A stretch of 64,000 bases of DNA. Origin: CAWGMT01 sp963823675 (GTDB lineage: Bacteria; Planctomycetota; Planctomycetia; Isosphaerales; Isosphaeraceae). Made by a program: the position numbers and the translations under genes. Each line of letters opens with the position of its first letter. The stretch's first letter is position 1. The notes beneath the pieces are model-generated. The model had not been told where the DNA came from, made no database searches, and was given only the letters and a program-made list of their open reading frames with translations. Shown here piece by piece: positions 27,223 through 37,505 of the stretch. Location: assembly GCA_963823675.1 (NCBI GenBank), contig CAWGMT010000025.1, positions 124,001-188,000 of the forward strand. The letters run 5' to 3'.

Positions 27223-29325
27223 TCAATCCGCGTATCCGTGGGGACCGATGACCCACTGCTGTTCGCTTTGGAAATGTTTCATCAGGTTGAGCGGATCTTG
27301 CTGGCTCACGGTCGACCGAAATTCGCGGCCGAGCTTCCCTTCAATCCGCCCGAGGAGATAAAACTCCGGATCGCTGGGCTGGTACACCCGGTCGCCCGGC
27401 GCTTCGGTCACCTCATTCTTCTCCAGTGGAGAGACCAGCTCGGGAGTCACCAGGACGACCGTTTCATACTCGATCGTTTCGATGTGATTGGTGCTGAACC
27501 ACGGTCCCACGATCGGTAGGTCACCCAGGCCGGGAATCCGAATGCTGGAGGCGTTTGTGGTCAACTGAAGCAATCCGGCGATTGCCAAGGTCTGTCCCTC
27601 ACGCAGCTCGACGACGGTCCGCGCGCTCCGTTCCGTGATCGACGGGACGATGCCTCCGTTGACCGTCGTGCTCTGAGCATAGTTGAGCTCGCTGATGACC
27701 GGCTCGACGTCGAGACGGATCACGTCATTGGCGAGGATAGTGGGCAGAAACGTGAGGATCGTGCCGAATCGTTGGAACTGGACGGTGACCACCGCCGTTC
27801 CGCCCGGAATCGATGAGCTCTGCGGTACGGGAAATGGGAACATTCCGCCAACGAGGAAGCGCGCGGGTTGGCCGTCGAGCGCGACCAGGTTGGGCTCGGC
27901 GAGGATCTTCGCCAGTGCATTGTTCCGCAGGGCGTTGATGAAGAGCGAGAAGTGCCCTGCGTCAAAGACGCCGAAAAGCGGCGAGTTCGCGGCCGGCTGC
28001 GCTGAGCCGACCGTATTGAACGTGGATTGGACCGGCTGTAGGAAACCACGAGGTCCGGTTGTCTGATTGCGGGTGACGGTTGTCATCGTGCCGAGCGTCC
28101 CGTCGGTTCCGGCCGCCGAGCCGATAATTGATTTGCCGCGGGCGTAGAGCCAGCTCACTCCAATGTCGCGGGTGGCGCTTCGGTTGATTTCGGCGATCTT
28201 GACGTGCAGCAACACCTGCCGCGGCCCCGGGACCGTGACGCGGTTGATGATGACCAGCCCCCGGGCGGCGCCGCCGGCAGCCCCTGCACCACCTCCGCCC
28301 CCTGCCATGCCGCCGCCCATCCCACCGCCCATGCCACCGCCGGCTCCGGCACCACCCATGCCGCCGGCACCACCCCCGCCGCCCGCGCCACCGCCGCGCA
28401 TCGACTGGCTGGTCAGGAGCGCGGAGGTGACGAGCTGGAGCACGTCTGACATCGTCTTCGAATCGGGAACCTGCCCTTCGAGCAGAATCTGCGAACCGAC
28501 CTGGCGGACCTTGACTTCCGAGCCGGGGAAGGCGACCCGGATTCGCGACTCGAGGTCGGTCGTATCGAGTGTCACCCGGACCAGGAACGAGACGGGGTGG
28601 CTCTTCTCGTCCCAGATGGTCAGTGAGGTCGTACCGAAAGACCTGCCAAAGAGGTTGATCAACCGCGCGCCCGGCTGGTCGTTGAGGAGCTCGACGTCGG
28701 CAACCATGGGATTTGCGATGGCGATCCGCGTCGGCGTCTGCCGGGTTTCAATGATCTTCGCCTGGCCTTCGACCAGAGAGATCTCGGCTTCGGGCTCGGT
28801 CACAACCTCGATCAAGTTCTTGACGTCCTTGGTGACGTCGCTTTCCAAACGCGCGGACGGGAAAATCGGCGGTTGGGCAACCAGCCCGCTCAGGTTGCGC
28901 GTGACTTCGATCACATGCGGGCGCACGGGTGTCAGCACCGGAGGATTGCCGATGCTGATCGGTTCGACTGGTATAACGCGCGGGAAATTCTCCGAAGGCC
29001 GCGGAATGGGTGCTGGCAGCGGCGTCAGATCGATCGCCGCGCCGCTGGGCAGGCTACCGCTTGAGCCAGGGGCAAGCGATTGGTTGAACGGAGCCATCGA
29101 CACCCCGGGGCTGCCCTCGGCCGGTCTGGTCGCGACCGTTCCGGCAGGTGTCGCCACCCCCCCACCGCCGGCGCCAGACGCTGCTTTCGGGGTTTGTGTC
29201 CAGGCAACGTTGCATGTCAGAAGACAGACCAGTACGATCGCGAGCCAAGGCGCGAACCGCGGCAGTCGCGCTGAGCGGCGCCAGCCCTTCGAGCGAGATG
29301 CGTTGACCCCGACTTGCCTGTTCAC
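27223..29325 (-). CDS. Secretin (type II/IV pilus or Tad-type outer-membrane channel protein)
   Basis: About 700 residues from a GTG at 29325 (GGGGGA upstream, directly followed by a basic region and the signal FAPWLAIVLVCLLTCNVAWT); the frame is open to 29487 without family-like sequence. Order: signal; Pro-rich region; CpaC/RcpA-like N-domain (LVEGQAKIIETRQTPTRIAI, GRSFGTTSLTIWDEKSHPVS); BON-like domain (RIRVAFPGSEVKVRQVGSQI); a Gly/Met-rich insert of about 45 residues; and the secretin core (VLLHVKIAEINRSATRDIG, GTILTFLPTILANDVIRLDV, ITERSARTVVELREGQTLAI). It forms a multimeric outer-membrane gate. Most other pilus or secretion genes are not in this window. Confidence 0.92.
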   Translation of the reverse strand: MNRQVGVNASRSKGWRRSARLPRFAPWLAIVLVCLLTCNVAWTQTPKAASGAGGGGVATPAGTVATRPAEGSPGVSMAPFNQSLAPGSSGSLPSGAAIDLTPLPAPIPRPSENFPRVIPVEPISIGNPPVLTPVRPHVIEVTRNLSGLVAQPPIFPSARLESDVTKDVKNLIEVVTEPEAEISLVEGQAKIIETRQTPTRIAIANPMVADVELLNDQPGARLINLFGRSFGTTSLTIWDEKSHPVSFLVRVTLDTTDLESRIRVAFPGSEVKVRQVGSQILLEGQVPDSKTMSDVLQLVTSALLTSQSMRGGGAGGGGGAGGMGGAGAGGGMGGGMGGGMAGGGGGAGAAGGAARGLVIINRVTVPGPRQVLLHVKIAEINRSATRDIGVSWLYARGKSIIGSAAGTDGTLGTMTTVTRNQTTGPRGFLQPVQSTFNTVGSAQPAANSPLFGVFDAGHFSLFINALRNNALAKILAEPNLVALDGQPARFLVGGMFPFPVPQSSSIPGGTAVVTVQFQRFGTILTFLPTILANDVIRLDVEPVISELNYAQSTTVNGGIVPSITERSARTVVELREGQTLAIAGLLQLTTNASSIRIPGLGDLPIVGPWFSTNHIETIEYETVVLVTPELVSPLEKNEVTEAPGDRVYQPSDPEFYLLGRIEGKLGREFRSTVSQQDPLNLMKHFQSEQQWVIGPHGYAD

Positions 29326-29662
29326 CAGTCCGTGTCCCCCATCTGAATCGGCCGCGACCGAACTTTCGGCCCGGCCGGCTCGTTTCGCCCCTCTCGCTTT
29401 CGCATGGCTCGCCGCAATCGAATGCCGCAACTCCCATTTCACGGGGCCGCGGGCACGATCTCGCCGGTTTTGTAACTTTTGGCTCAAGCCCCTTAATAAC
29501 GAATTCGGCAGTGTGCCTGATCGTGCCGGTTGTATGGCTTAATCGGCACGACGGTCGAAGCTTCTTCAAGCTCCGGTTATAAAATGAAGCACCCGGCTTT
29601 TATTGCGAATTGCGCCGGCGGTCTACAATAACGCGTCTGAGGCTATCCCCTACGATCGGGCC
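29326..29662. promoter_or_regulatory. Divergent spacer between the secretin and RecA-fold genes
   Basis: About 340 bases holding the promoters of both flanking genes. It includes a locally AT-rich stretch near 29475-29610. No protein or RNA gene is recognised. The open secretin frame extends into it but does not look coding there. Confidence 0.4.
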
Positions 29663-30568
29663 ATGATCGGGAAATGTGACGGGCGAATGTTGACGACCAG
29701 ACTTGTTTTCGGGATCGAGAAGCTCGACCTGGCCTTGGGAGGAGGGCTCCTGCCGGGAACGCTGACGGTTGTTGCCGGCGCGACGGGCATCGGCAAGACC
29801 CAGCTCGGATTGCACTGGGCTGATTCGGGCGGAAAGGGAGAAGGCCGCCGCGGCATCGTCTGCGACTTGACGAGTCGGGGTGATCCGCAAAATCACATGG
29901 CCTACGCGTCGCGCCTCTTCGGCTGGCACCTCAGCGAATATCCCCTGACTACCGCGGCCGACTTCGCGGGAGTCTGGGACTTCGGTCGTGCGATCGGCGA
30001 CTATCTGCATCCGATCGATCGCATGGGGCGCCGGGTGACGCGCGGTGACTTGAGCAGCGATGAGTGGCACGACTGGAAAACCGAGCTCGCGCGTATCCTT
30101 CGCGGCGCCGGCGGCTTTTTTTATCAGCACTTCGCCCGCGGCACGCGCCGGGCCGTGTTCGACGGGATCGAGCCGGCCGAGCGATTCAGCGATTCGATCC
30201 AGTTCGAGTTTTTCGAGTACGCTTACAACCATGTCCTGCGCAAGGACGACGACTGGGCGGCCCGGGAGTGGTTTCGCGAGCAGTATCGGGCCAACGAGTC
30301 CGATGTGCTCCGCCATCGCTACGACCAGCACGCGATCGGCTGCCTCTGCCTTTATACGACACCCAGGGTCATGCTCGATGAGCTCTTGACCGAGCCGATC
30401 TCCGAAGGCGATATCTTCGCCAACGCCAACACGATCATCCTGATGGGCCGCACGCGTCAGGACGGACGGCTGGGCCGCGCGCTGGCGATTGCCAAGCACC
30501 GAGGCAGTGCTTGCGGGGATGAGATATTGCCGTTTCGGATCACCGAGGAGGGGCTGGCTTTTGACTGA
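29663..30568 (+). CDS. RecA-fold ATPase, KaiC/RadA-like
   Basis: About 301 residues from ATG 29663; in-frame alternatives are 29603 and 29687. Opens with RLVFGIEKLDLALGGGLLPG, then the Walker A motif GATGIGKTQ, as in KaiC/RadA and RAD55-like proteins. A strand ending RRAVFDGIEPAE is a candidate Walker B equivalent. Near the C-terminus NTIILMGRTRQDGRLGRALA and AIAKHRGSACGDEILPFRIT correspond to the KaiC-type DNA- or partner-binding loop. The middle part (about 95-190) is unusual and long. Such single-domain homologues act in DNA repair, signalling or clock-like regulation; none can be chosen here. Confidence 0.75.
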   Translation: MIGKCDGRMLTTRLVFGIEKLDLALGGGLLPGTLTVVAGATGIGKTQLGLHWADSGGKGEGRRGIVCDLTSRGDPQNHMAYASRLFGWHLSEYPLTTAADFAGVWDFGRAIGDYLHPIDRMGRRVTRGDLSSDEWHDWKTELARILRGAGGFFYQHFARGTRRAVFDGIEPAERFSDSIQFEFFEYAYNHVLRKDDDWAAREWFREQYRANESDVLRHRYDQHAIGCLCLYTTPRVMLDELLTEPISEGDIFANANTIILMGRTRQDGRLGRALAIAKHRGSACGDEILPFRITEEGLAFD

Positions 30569-30579
30569 GAATTCGATAC

Positions 30580-30741
30580 ATGATCATCGGGTCCGGGCTC
30601 GGTATTCTCTGCAAATGCGTCCTCTGCGGTGAAATCTCGCAGATCTTCTTCGCGATCCTTTGGGGGGCGGTGATCGGGACGATGCTCGGCGCCTTGGGAG
30701 GCGCGTTTCACCGGTGGCTGCGATCACGCCGGACCGCTTAA
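30580..30741 (+). CDS. Small membrane protein (53 residues)
   Basis: ATG at 30580, TAA at 30739-30741. The product starts MIIGSGLGILCKCVLCGEI and holds one long hydrophobic segment (IFFAILWGAVIGTMLGALGG) with a basic tail. It begins 11 bases after the RecA-fold gene ends, so it is probably co-transcribed. A CKCVLC cysteine cluster lies just before the membrane segment. No family recognised. Confidence 0.45.
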   Translation: MIIGSGLGILCKCVLCGEISQIFFAILWGAVIGTMLGALGGAFHRWLRSRRTA

Positions 30742-30762
30742 CCACGCGCTGCAGATGTAACG

Positions 30763-30920
30763 ATGAGCGACATCGTGTACAGCGGTGGGGACTATGGCAG
30801 CCAGTTCGTGGAGCGCCTTGAGGGCATCCGGATCATCGGTTATGTGGTCTGGCCCTTGCGTGTGCCTTCGCGGCCGTCATGACCATCGCGGTCCTCGACA
30901 AGTTCGTGGGTGCGTGGTAG
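30763..30920 (+). pseudogene. Possible small membrane protein with a frame break
   Basis: ATG at 30763 opens a frame (MSDIVYSGGDYGSQFVERLE, GIRIIGYVV) that, after a shift near 30,850, continues in another frame as a membrane helix (LALACAFAAVMTIAVLDKF) ending GAW-stop at 30920. Without the shift the frame stops at 30880. The combination is plausible as a 50-residue membrane protein, but the evidence is only compositional. Confidence 0.3.
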
Positions 30921-31015
30921 ACCTTGAAGTGTGCCCCCGCTGTGGCGCTGCGCTCGAGTCCGGCCATGCCGCCAAGGCGAACAGGCCCTCGTTCGAGGAG
31001 GTCGTTCGTGAGTAA
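30914..31015 (+). CDS. Tiny zinc-ribbon-like protein
   Basis: 33 residues with a GTG start, overlapping the previous frame's stop and the next gene's start (GTGAGTAA). The sequence contains CPRCGAALESGHA, a half zinc-ribbon knuckle, and ends SFEEVVRE. The overlaps on both sides suggest an operon of very small genes ending in the cupin gene. It could instead be the tail of a longer, frameshifted protein. Confidence 0.35.
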   Translation: MVDLEVCPRCGAALESGHAAKANRPSFEEVVRE

Positions 31016-31388
31016 TCCCCAGAGCTATCCCTTTACAACTCATCTGGACATCAAGTTCCCCCCGCTGAGCTTGGTGGATGTCCCATCTCTCGTCAGAGCG
31101 TGCACCGACCGGTGGTACAACCAGACACTCTGCAAAATCAATGACTCGGTGGTTCGCCTGGGTGTTTTGCAAGGCGAGTATCACTGGCACAAGCACGACA
31201 ACGACGACGAGTTCTTCTTTGTCCTCGTGGGCCACTTCATCATCGATCTCGAAGATCGCTCAATCGATCTGGAGCCGCAGCACGGTTTCGTGGTTCCCAA
31301 GGGTGTCATTCACCGCACTCGTGCCCCTGAACGTGCCGTCATCCTCATGGTTGAGACGGCAGCAATCATCCCCACAGGAGATGATTGA
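31008..31388 (+). CDS. Cupin-domain protein
   Basis: 126 residues from a GTG start at 31008 with GAGGAGG seven bases upstream. The first cupin motif is intact (GEYHWHKHDNDDEFFFVLVG: two His, then Glu), and the second (PQHGFVVPKGVIHRTRAPE) supplies the third His. Metal-binding single-domain cupins include small-molecule dioxygenases, isomerases and storage or sensor proteins. No pathway is evident. The upstream tiny ORF overlaps it by eight bases. Confidence 0.85.
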   Translation: MSNPQSYPFTTHLDIKFPPLSLVDVPSLVRACTDRWYNQTLCKINDSVVRLGVLQGEYHWHKHDNDDEFFFVLVGHFIIDLEDRSIDLEPQHGFVVPKGVIHRTRAPERAVILMVETAAIIPTGDD

Positions 31389-31510
31389 ACCGGGATTCGC
31401 GAGGAAATTATGCAGATCAAGCTTGCCAGTAACATCGGTGTAGAACGATAGGCGAATTCCGGTTAAGGAGGGTGACATGGTCATTTCGTCTCGAACGCCG
31501 GAGGGGGAGG

Positions 31511-31690
31511 ATGTGCGACAAGGAGCCTGAGCCGCCTGTGCCCGACAACGCCATGCCGTCGGATCCTCGCGATGGGCGGGAGTCGGATCCGCAATTCGGA
31601 ATTCCGGGCGATGGCATCGCGGCCGCAGCGCCTTTGCGAAAGCCCATGTTCTTCGCGCGGCGAAGCCTGTGCGACTCGAGCGTCGCTTAG
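31511..31690 (+). CDS. Possible small hypothetical protein
   Basis: 59 residues (MCDKEPEPPVPDNAMPSDPR and on), preceded by a purine-rich run (ggagggggagg) that could be a ribosome site although it touches the ATG. Pro/Asp-rich, with no family recognised. It lies in the 340-base gap between the cupin and ankyrin genes. Confidence 0.25.
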   Translation: MCDKEPEPPVPDNAMPSDPRDGRESDPQFGIPGDGIAAAAPLRKPMFFARRSLCDSSVA

Positions 31691-31729
31691 CCTGGTGATT
31701 GCAGGCGACACGACCGGCCGGAGTTAATC

Positions 31730-32416
31730 ATGCCAGACGAATTCCGGGCACTCCTCGAGGCGATCCTCGATGACGACCGGCCTCGCGTGAAGGAATTGCT
31801 CAGCAAAGACCCCGCGCTCGCGCAGCAGACAGTACCCGAAGGTCGTTACGAGGGGCGGATCGAGCACTGGGTGTATGCCGGAGATTCCGCGCTGCATGTC
31901 GCCGCGGCCGGCTATCGGCTGGAGATCGCCCGCATGTTGGTGGCAGCCGGTGCGGATGTCCGCTCCGCAGAGAATCATCGCCACAGCCAACCGCTGCACT
32001 ACGCCGCCGACGGCTATCTGGAGAGCAGCAAGTGGGACGCCGAACGACAAGTGAGAATGATCGAATTCCTCGTCAAATCGGGGGCCGATCTTCACGCCCG
32101 AGACAAGAATGGCGCGACACCGCTGCATCGGGCCGTGCGCACCCGATGTGCTGCCGCGGTCAAATGTCTCCTCAACGCAGGAAGCGACATAACACTGAAG
32201 AATAAGCCCGGTTCCACCTCCTTTCACCTCGCCGTGCAGAACACGGGCCGAGGTGGGACGGGCGCGGAAAAAGCGAAGGCCGCGCAACGTGAGATTATCC
32301 GAGCATTTCTCGACCACGGCGCAAGCCCCGCTGTTAAAGACAATCACGGCAAGTCTGTGATGGAGTGGGCCAAAAGCGACTGGATTCGACAGATGCTCGC
32401 AGGGATTTCGTGTTGA
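31730..32416 (+). CDS. Ankyrin-repeat protein
   Basis: 228 residues, no signal peptide, so probably cytoplasmic. At least four ankyrin repeats: LHVAAAGYRLEIARMLVAAG (about 54-75), PLHYAADGYLESSKWDAERQ, TPLHRAVRTRCAAAVKCLLN and SFHLAVQNTGRGG. The HWVYAGDSALHVAAAGYR layout is shared with many stand-alone bacterial ankyrin proteins of unknown function. The next ORF starts 19 bases later. Confidence 0.88.
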   Translation: MPDEFRALLEAILDDDRPRVKELLSKDPALAQQTVPEGRYEGRIEHWVYAGDSALHVAAAGYRLEIARMLVAAGADVRSAENHRHSQPLHYAADGYLESSKWDAERQVRMIEFLVKSGADLHARDKNGATPLHRAVRTRCAAAVKCLLNAGSDITLKNKPGSTSFHLAVQNTGRGGTGAEKAKAAQREIIRAFLDHGASPAVKDNHGKSVMEWAKSDWIRQMLAGISC

Positions 32417-32435
32417 TGGACACGGAGACAGCCCA

Positions 32436-32597
32436 ATGAGCAAGACACTCCAGGTCTTACTCGCGATCTTCGCGGCCATATTGATCTGCGTCTCACTGGC
32501 CCACATCGTCCTCGGCCCCGCAACGAGCCCAGGATCGGTTCCTGTGGACGCCATCCCTGAAAGCGAGGACCGATTCTATGCAATGGCTGACACTTGA
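32436..32597 (+). pseudogene. Truncated DUF4345-like membrane protein
   Basis: 53 residues. The N-terminal helix (LLAIFAAILICVSLAHIVLG) and the following PGSVPVDAIPESEDRFYA resemble the start of DUF4345 proteins, which normally continue with three more helices to about 130 residues. Here the frame stops four residues later, and the expected continuation was not found downstream. It is therefore read as a 3'-truncated remnant. Confidence 0.5.
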
Positions 32598-32659
32598 GGC
32601 TCGCAATAAGAGCACTTCGTTCGTCGAAAGAAAATCCCCTCGCGGAGCGGCAGGCGACA

Positions 32660-33463
32660 CTAATCCTTGACCAGCGCCGAAGGCGCAGCATCTTTCCGCT
32701 CAGACGGCACCGCCGGGGGCACGGCTGTTGCCGCATTCGCAATTCGCGTCGCCTGCGACCCAACTTCTCGCAGCCGCCGCTCGAGGAATCTTCGCTCACT
32801 GTCATTGGTGGCTAGCTCGAGCGCTCGCGCGTAGCTCTTTGCCGCCTCTGCTCGGGACCCCATGCGGCGCAGCAGATCGGCACGCGCGGCATGCAGCAGA
32901 TGATAGCTGTCCAGAGCGCCGCTCGCGGCGAGCGCATCGATAAGCACAAGTGCCCGTTCCGGCCCTTCCGCCATGGAAACGGCCACCGCGCGGTTCAGCG
33001 CCACGATGGGCGAGGAATGCACGCGCTCGAGCAGCTCGTAAAGCCGCACGATCTGCGGCCAATCCGTATCTTCCGCCCGGGTTGCTTCACAGTGCTCGGC
33101 AGCGATCGCCGCCTGGATAGCGAAGGGACCAGGCCCGCCGCGAAATGCCTCCACTACTAGCGGCAGGGCCTCGTCGATCATCCGCTGATCCCAGCGGCGC
33201 CGATCCTGGTGTTCGAGAAGCACGATGTCACCGGCCTCATCCAGGCGGGCAGCCCGCCGTGAATCGTGCAACAGCATGAGGGCGACGAGACCAGTCACTT
33301 CCGTACGCGGCGTAGGAGCCAAGAGCGTCCTCACCATGCGTCCCAGACTGATGGCTTCGGCGCAGAGATCGGTCCTCACCAGCGATTCGCCGCGGGTAGT
33401 CGTATAGCCTTCGTTGAAGATGAGATAGATCACCGTCAGCACAGCATCGAGGCGCGCCGGCAT
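32660..33463 (-). pseudogene. ECF-type sigma factor, DUF6596 part only (5' truncated)
   Basis: Matches the C-terminal half of the DUF6596-containing RNA polymerase sigma-70 family: PARLDAVLTVIYLIFNEGYT, VALMLLHDSRRAARLDEAGD, QAAIAAEHCEATRAEDTDWP, AVAVSMAEGPERALVLIDAL. The normal protein has about 400 residues with sigma region 2 and region 4 domains in front. Here the open frame upstream of 33463 has no such sequence and runs into the start of the divergent YCII gene. Without those domains it cannot bind promoter DNA as a sigma factor. It is either a remnant or a domain with a separate role. Confidence 0.7.
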
Positions 33464-33587
33464 GTCGTGTCTATCTGGTAGTGCGATAATTGTCTTGCGA
33501 GTGTCGATTTGCACACTTCCCGTTCGACTTCTTGATGGAGTGTCGATCAAGACACGCAACGTTTGACTAGTTGATGGAGAACCAGCC

Positions 33588-33959
33588 GTGAAATACATGT
33601 TGTTGATTTACCTGGCCGAAGACGCGATGGACGAGGCCGCTCGGGAGCACTGTTATCAGGAATCGGCGCAGCTTTGCCAGGATCTCGCCGCGAGCGGACA
33701 TTTTCTCGCCGCCGCTCCGCTGCATCCCGTGGCGACCGCGACGAGCGTCCGGGTGCGCGACGGCAAGCCGATCGTGACCGACGGACCGTTTGCCGAGACG
33801 CGCGAGCAGCTCGGCGGCTATTACATCATCGACGCCAAGAATCTCGACGAGGCGATTCGTATTGCCGCTCGGGTTCCACCGGCACAGGTCGGCACCGTCG
33901 AAATCCGGCCGGTCATGGAAATCCCGGGCCTGCCGACGACTCAGGGATGGCGCGCGTAA
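33588..33959 (+). CDS. YCII-related domain protein
   Basis: 123 residues. Begins MKYMLLIYLAED and carries the family signature DGPFAETREQLGGYYIIDAK. YCII proteins are small ferredoxin-like-fold dimers with a conserved Asp/His site. In many bacteria they are encoded next to DUF6596 ECF sigma factors, which fits the truncated sigma gene that starts divergently 124 bases away. The role in signalling is not established. Confidence 0.9.
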   Translation: MKYMLLIYLAEDAMDEAAREHCYQESAQLCQDLAASGHFLAAAPLHPVATATSVRVRDGKPIVTDGPFAETREQLGGYYIIDAKNLDEAIRIAARVPPAQVGTVEIRPVMEIPGLPTTQGWRA

Positions 33960-33972
33960 TTATGTGCCAAGT

Positions 33973-34032
33973 TTTGTGCAGGCGTCCCGCCCGCACGCGC
34001 GGGAAACGCGGGCGGAAGGCCTGCACCACAAT
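33973..34032. repeat. Imperfect inverted repeat, GTGCAGGCGTCCCGCC family
   Basis: The arms tgtgcaggcgtcccgcccgc and gcgggcggaaggcctgcacc flank a GC-rich centre. The same core occurs as a near-perfect palindrome at 44080-44142, so this is one copy of a dispersed REP-like element between genes. Confidence 0.65.
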
Positions 34033-34111
34033 CAACCGATCGCGAAACTCTCTTCGGCGCAAGTTGCTGGCCGGCGCATGTCCAAAGTCTGACGCAGGTG
34101 GGGGCTGACCA

Positions 34112-35794
34112 ATGAACAACCGACTCGGGCAAGCACCCCAAGGTGCCTCTGACGACGAGACGATTCTGCAGCCCGCGGCTGAATCAGGCGATCGGGCGAA
34201 CGTCTACCACCCCAAGCGCGAGATCGTCGCCGGCAGTGGACCGCACCTCACGAACGAGACGCAAGCGCTGTTGCGGCTGCGGCTACGCGCCGCCGCGTTG
34301 ATGCTCTTGATCGGCTTCGGCGTCTTCCTCCTCCGCCACTTGGTCGGCGTGCTCTCGGGTGAGCCGCTCTTTCCCGCACTCTTGGGCGTTCACGTGTTGG
34401 TCGTCCTCGTTCTGAGCTTGATTGCCGCGCCCTTGTGGTGGCATTCCGACGTGTCCATCAAGAACCTTCGAATCGCGGAGCTGGTCATCTTCGGCTTGCC
34501 GGCCGCGTTCTTTTTGATGCTACAGCACGACGTGAGCTTGGACGCTGCCGCCCGCGATGTCATGCCCCCATGGCCACCTTTCTGGCTCTTGCTCATCTTC
34601 ACGTACGGGATGTTCATCCCGAACACTTGGCGGCGCACCGCGATCGTGATCGGCTCGATGGCGCTTGCCCCGATGCTCCTGCTCGCGGGTATGACGCTTT
34701 TTTATCCCCAAGTCGCCGCCCTTCTGACCGTTACCCGCGTCATGCAACAGTCGCTGGTCCTCGTCATCGCGGTCGTGGCTTCTGTGGTCGGCACGCGGTT
34801 GGTCAACACGCTGCGCCGCGAGGTCTTTGAAGCCAGGCAGGTCGGCCAGTATCGCCTCATCAAGACGATCGGCGCAGGCGGAATGGGCGAGGTCTACCTG
34901 GCCGAGCACCGCATGCTCAAGCGTCCCTGCGCGATCAAGCTGATTCGCCCCGAACACGCCGGTGATCCGCGCGTCCTTGCCCGCTTTGAACGAGAGGTTC
35001 AGTTGACCGCGCAGCTCTCGCACTGGAACACCGTCGAAATCTTTGACTATGGCCGCACCGACGACGGGACGTTCTTTTACGTCATGGAGTACCTGCCCGG
35101 TCTGAGCTTGGAGGACGTGCTCAAGCGCCGCGGGCCGCTCCCGGCGGAGCGCGTGATTCACCTGTTGCGGCAGGCTTGCCGGGGTCTGCGTGAGGCTCAT
35201 GGCGTCGGCCTGATCCACCGCGACATCAAGCCCGCCAACGTGTTTGCTGCCCACCGCGGCGGACTGTACGACGTCGTCAAGTTACTCGACTTCGGCCTTG
35301 TCAAGTTGGTGAACGAGAACCCCTCGACACGTCTGTCTCAAGAAGGCGGCATCTCCGGCACACCTCTGTTCATGTCGCCCGAACAGGCGCGCGGCCAGAG
35401 CGACCTCGACGCCCGCAGCGACATCTACTCCCTGGGCGCCGTCGCCTACGCCCTGCTCACCGGCCGACCGCCCTTCGACGGCGCGAATGCGATGGACGTG
35501 ATGATCGCCCACGTCCGCGACGAAGTGGCGTGGCCCTCAAAGTACGCCGACGTGCCGGCCGATCTTGAAGCCGTCGTTCTCCGCTGTTTGGCCAAGAGCC
35601 CGGCGGACCGTTTTCAAGACGTTGACAGTCTGGAGCAAGCCCTTGCCGGCTGCGCCGCTGCCGACCAGTGGACGCAGTGGCACGCCGCTCGCTGGTGGCA
35701 CGAGAACAACCAGACCGAAGCGACCCCGCACGAGATGAGCCTGGCGGCGACCGCCCAGAAGAAGGCAGGCGGTTTTAGTGCCTTTCAATTCTGA
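34112..35794 (+). CDS. Membrane-bound Ser/Thr protein kinase
   Basis: 560 residues, opposite in layout to most bacterial Hanks kinases: six hydrophobic segments come first (about 58-230; ALMLLIGFGVFLLRHLVGVL, LLGVHVLVVLVLSLIAAPLW, LVLVIAVVASVVGTRLV) and the kinase domain follows (about 245-510). Kinase motifs: IGAGGMGEVYLAEH (Gly loop), CAIKLI (Lys), HRDIKPANV (catalytic loop), LLDFGLVKL (DFG), GTPLFMSPEQARG (APE equivalent). A ribosome site (GGTGGGGG) precedes the ATG. The membrane part may sense a signal. The substrate is unknown. Confidence 0.95.
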   Translation: MNNRLGQAPQGASDDETILQPAAESGDRANVYHPKREIVAGSGPHLTNETQALLRLRLRAAALMLLIGFGVFLLRHLVGVLSGEPLFPALLGVHVLVVLVLSLIAAPLWWHSDVSIKNLRIAELVIFGLPAAFFLMLQHDVSLDAAARDVMPPWPPFWLLLIFTYGMFIPNTWRRTAIVIGSMALAPMLLLAGMTLFYPQVAALLTVTRVMQQSLVLVIAVVASVVGTRLVNTLRREVFEARQVGQYRLIKTIGAGGMGEVYLAEHRMLKRPCAIKLIRPEHAGDPRVLARFEREVQLTAQLSHWNTVEIFDYGRTDDGTFFYVMEYLPGLSLEDVLKRRGPLPAERVIHLLRQACRGLREAHGVGLIHRDIKPANVFAAHRGGLYDVVKLLDFGLVKLVNENPSTRLSQEGGISGTPLFMSPEQARGQSDLDARSDIYSLGAVAYALLTGRPPFDGANAMDVMIAHVRDEVAWPSKYADVPADLEAVVLRCLAKSPADRFQDVDSLEQALAGCAAADQWTQWHAARWWHENNQTEATPHEMSLAATAQKKAGGFSAFQF

Positions 35795-35835
35795 TTTCAG
35801 ACGTTCGAGTCCCGGCATAGGCGCTTGTTTCCGCT

Positions 35836-37105
<1,270 letters not shown>

Positions 37106-37109
<4 letters not shown>

Positions 37110-37505
37110 AGCAATTCTTCCGGTGGGCCGCTCATCACTTGCCGCACCTCGATGGGTATGTGCCCCTCCTTGGTCCCTTCGGGCGCGGGAGCCATCGAAG
37201 CCCGCGCGGCGATCCTGTACGCCTCCTCCGGGCTCTCCACGTCAACGATCCAATAACCGGCGAGAAACTCCTTGGATTCCGGGAAGACTCCATCGGTAAT
37301 CGGCATCCCATCGCTTCCCGCCCGAACGATCTTGGCCTGGTCGGGAAACGCCAGGCCTTCGGCTGCAACCAACGCGCCCGAATCCTTGAGTTCCTTGTTG
37401 AAAGCGTGCATGAACGCGAAATGCGCCTGCGAGGTCCTCTTTCGGCCACTTCGCGAACCAGTCAAAATCGGCCTTCGTGCCCGACATCAGCAGCATGTAC
37501 TTCAT
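37106..37505 (-). pseudogene. YCII-related domain protein, frameshifted
   Basis: Starts at the ATG at 37505 with MKYMLLMSGTKADFDWFAKW. Near 37,430-37,445 the frame changes to HFAFMHAFNKELKDSGALVA, then GMPITDGVFPESKEFLAGYW, the family signature. The total of about 130 residues is normal for YCII proteins. It overlaps the sigma gene start by four bases, giving the usual YCII-sigma operon. This is the second such pair in 5 kb. Confidence 0.8.
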
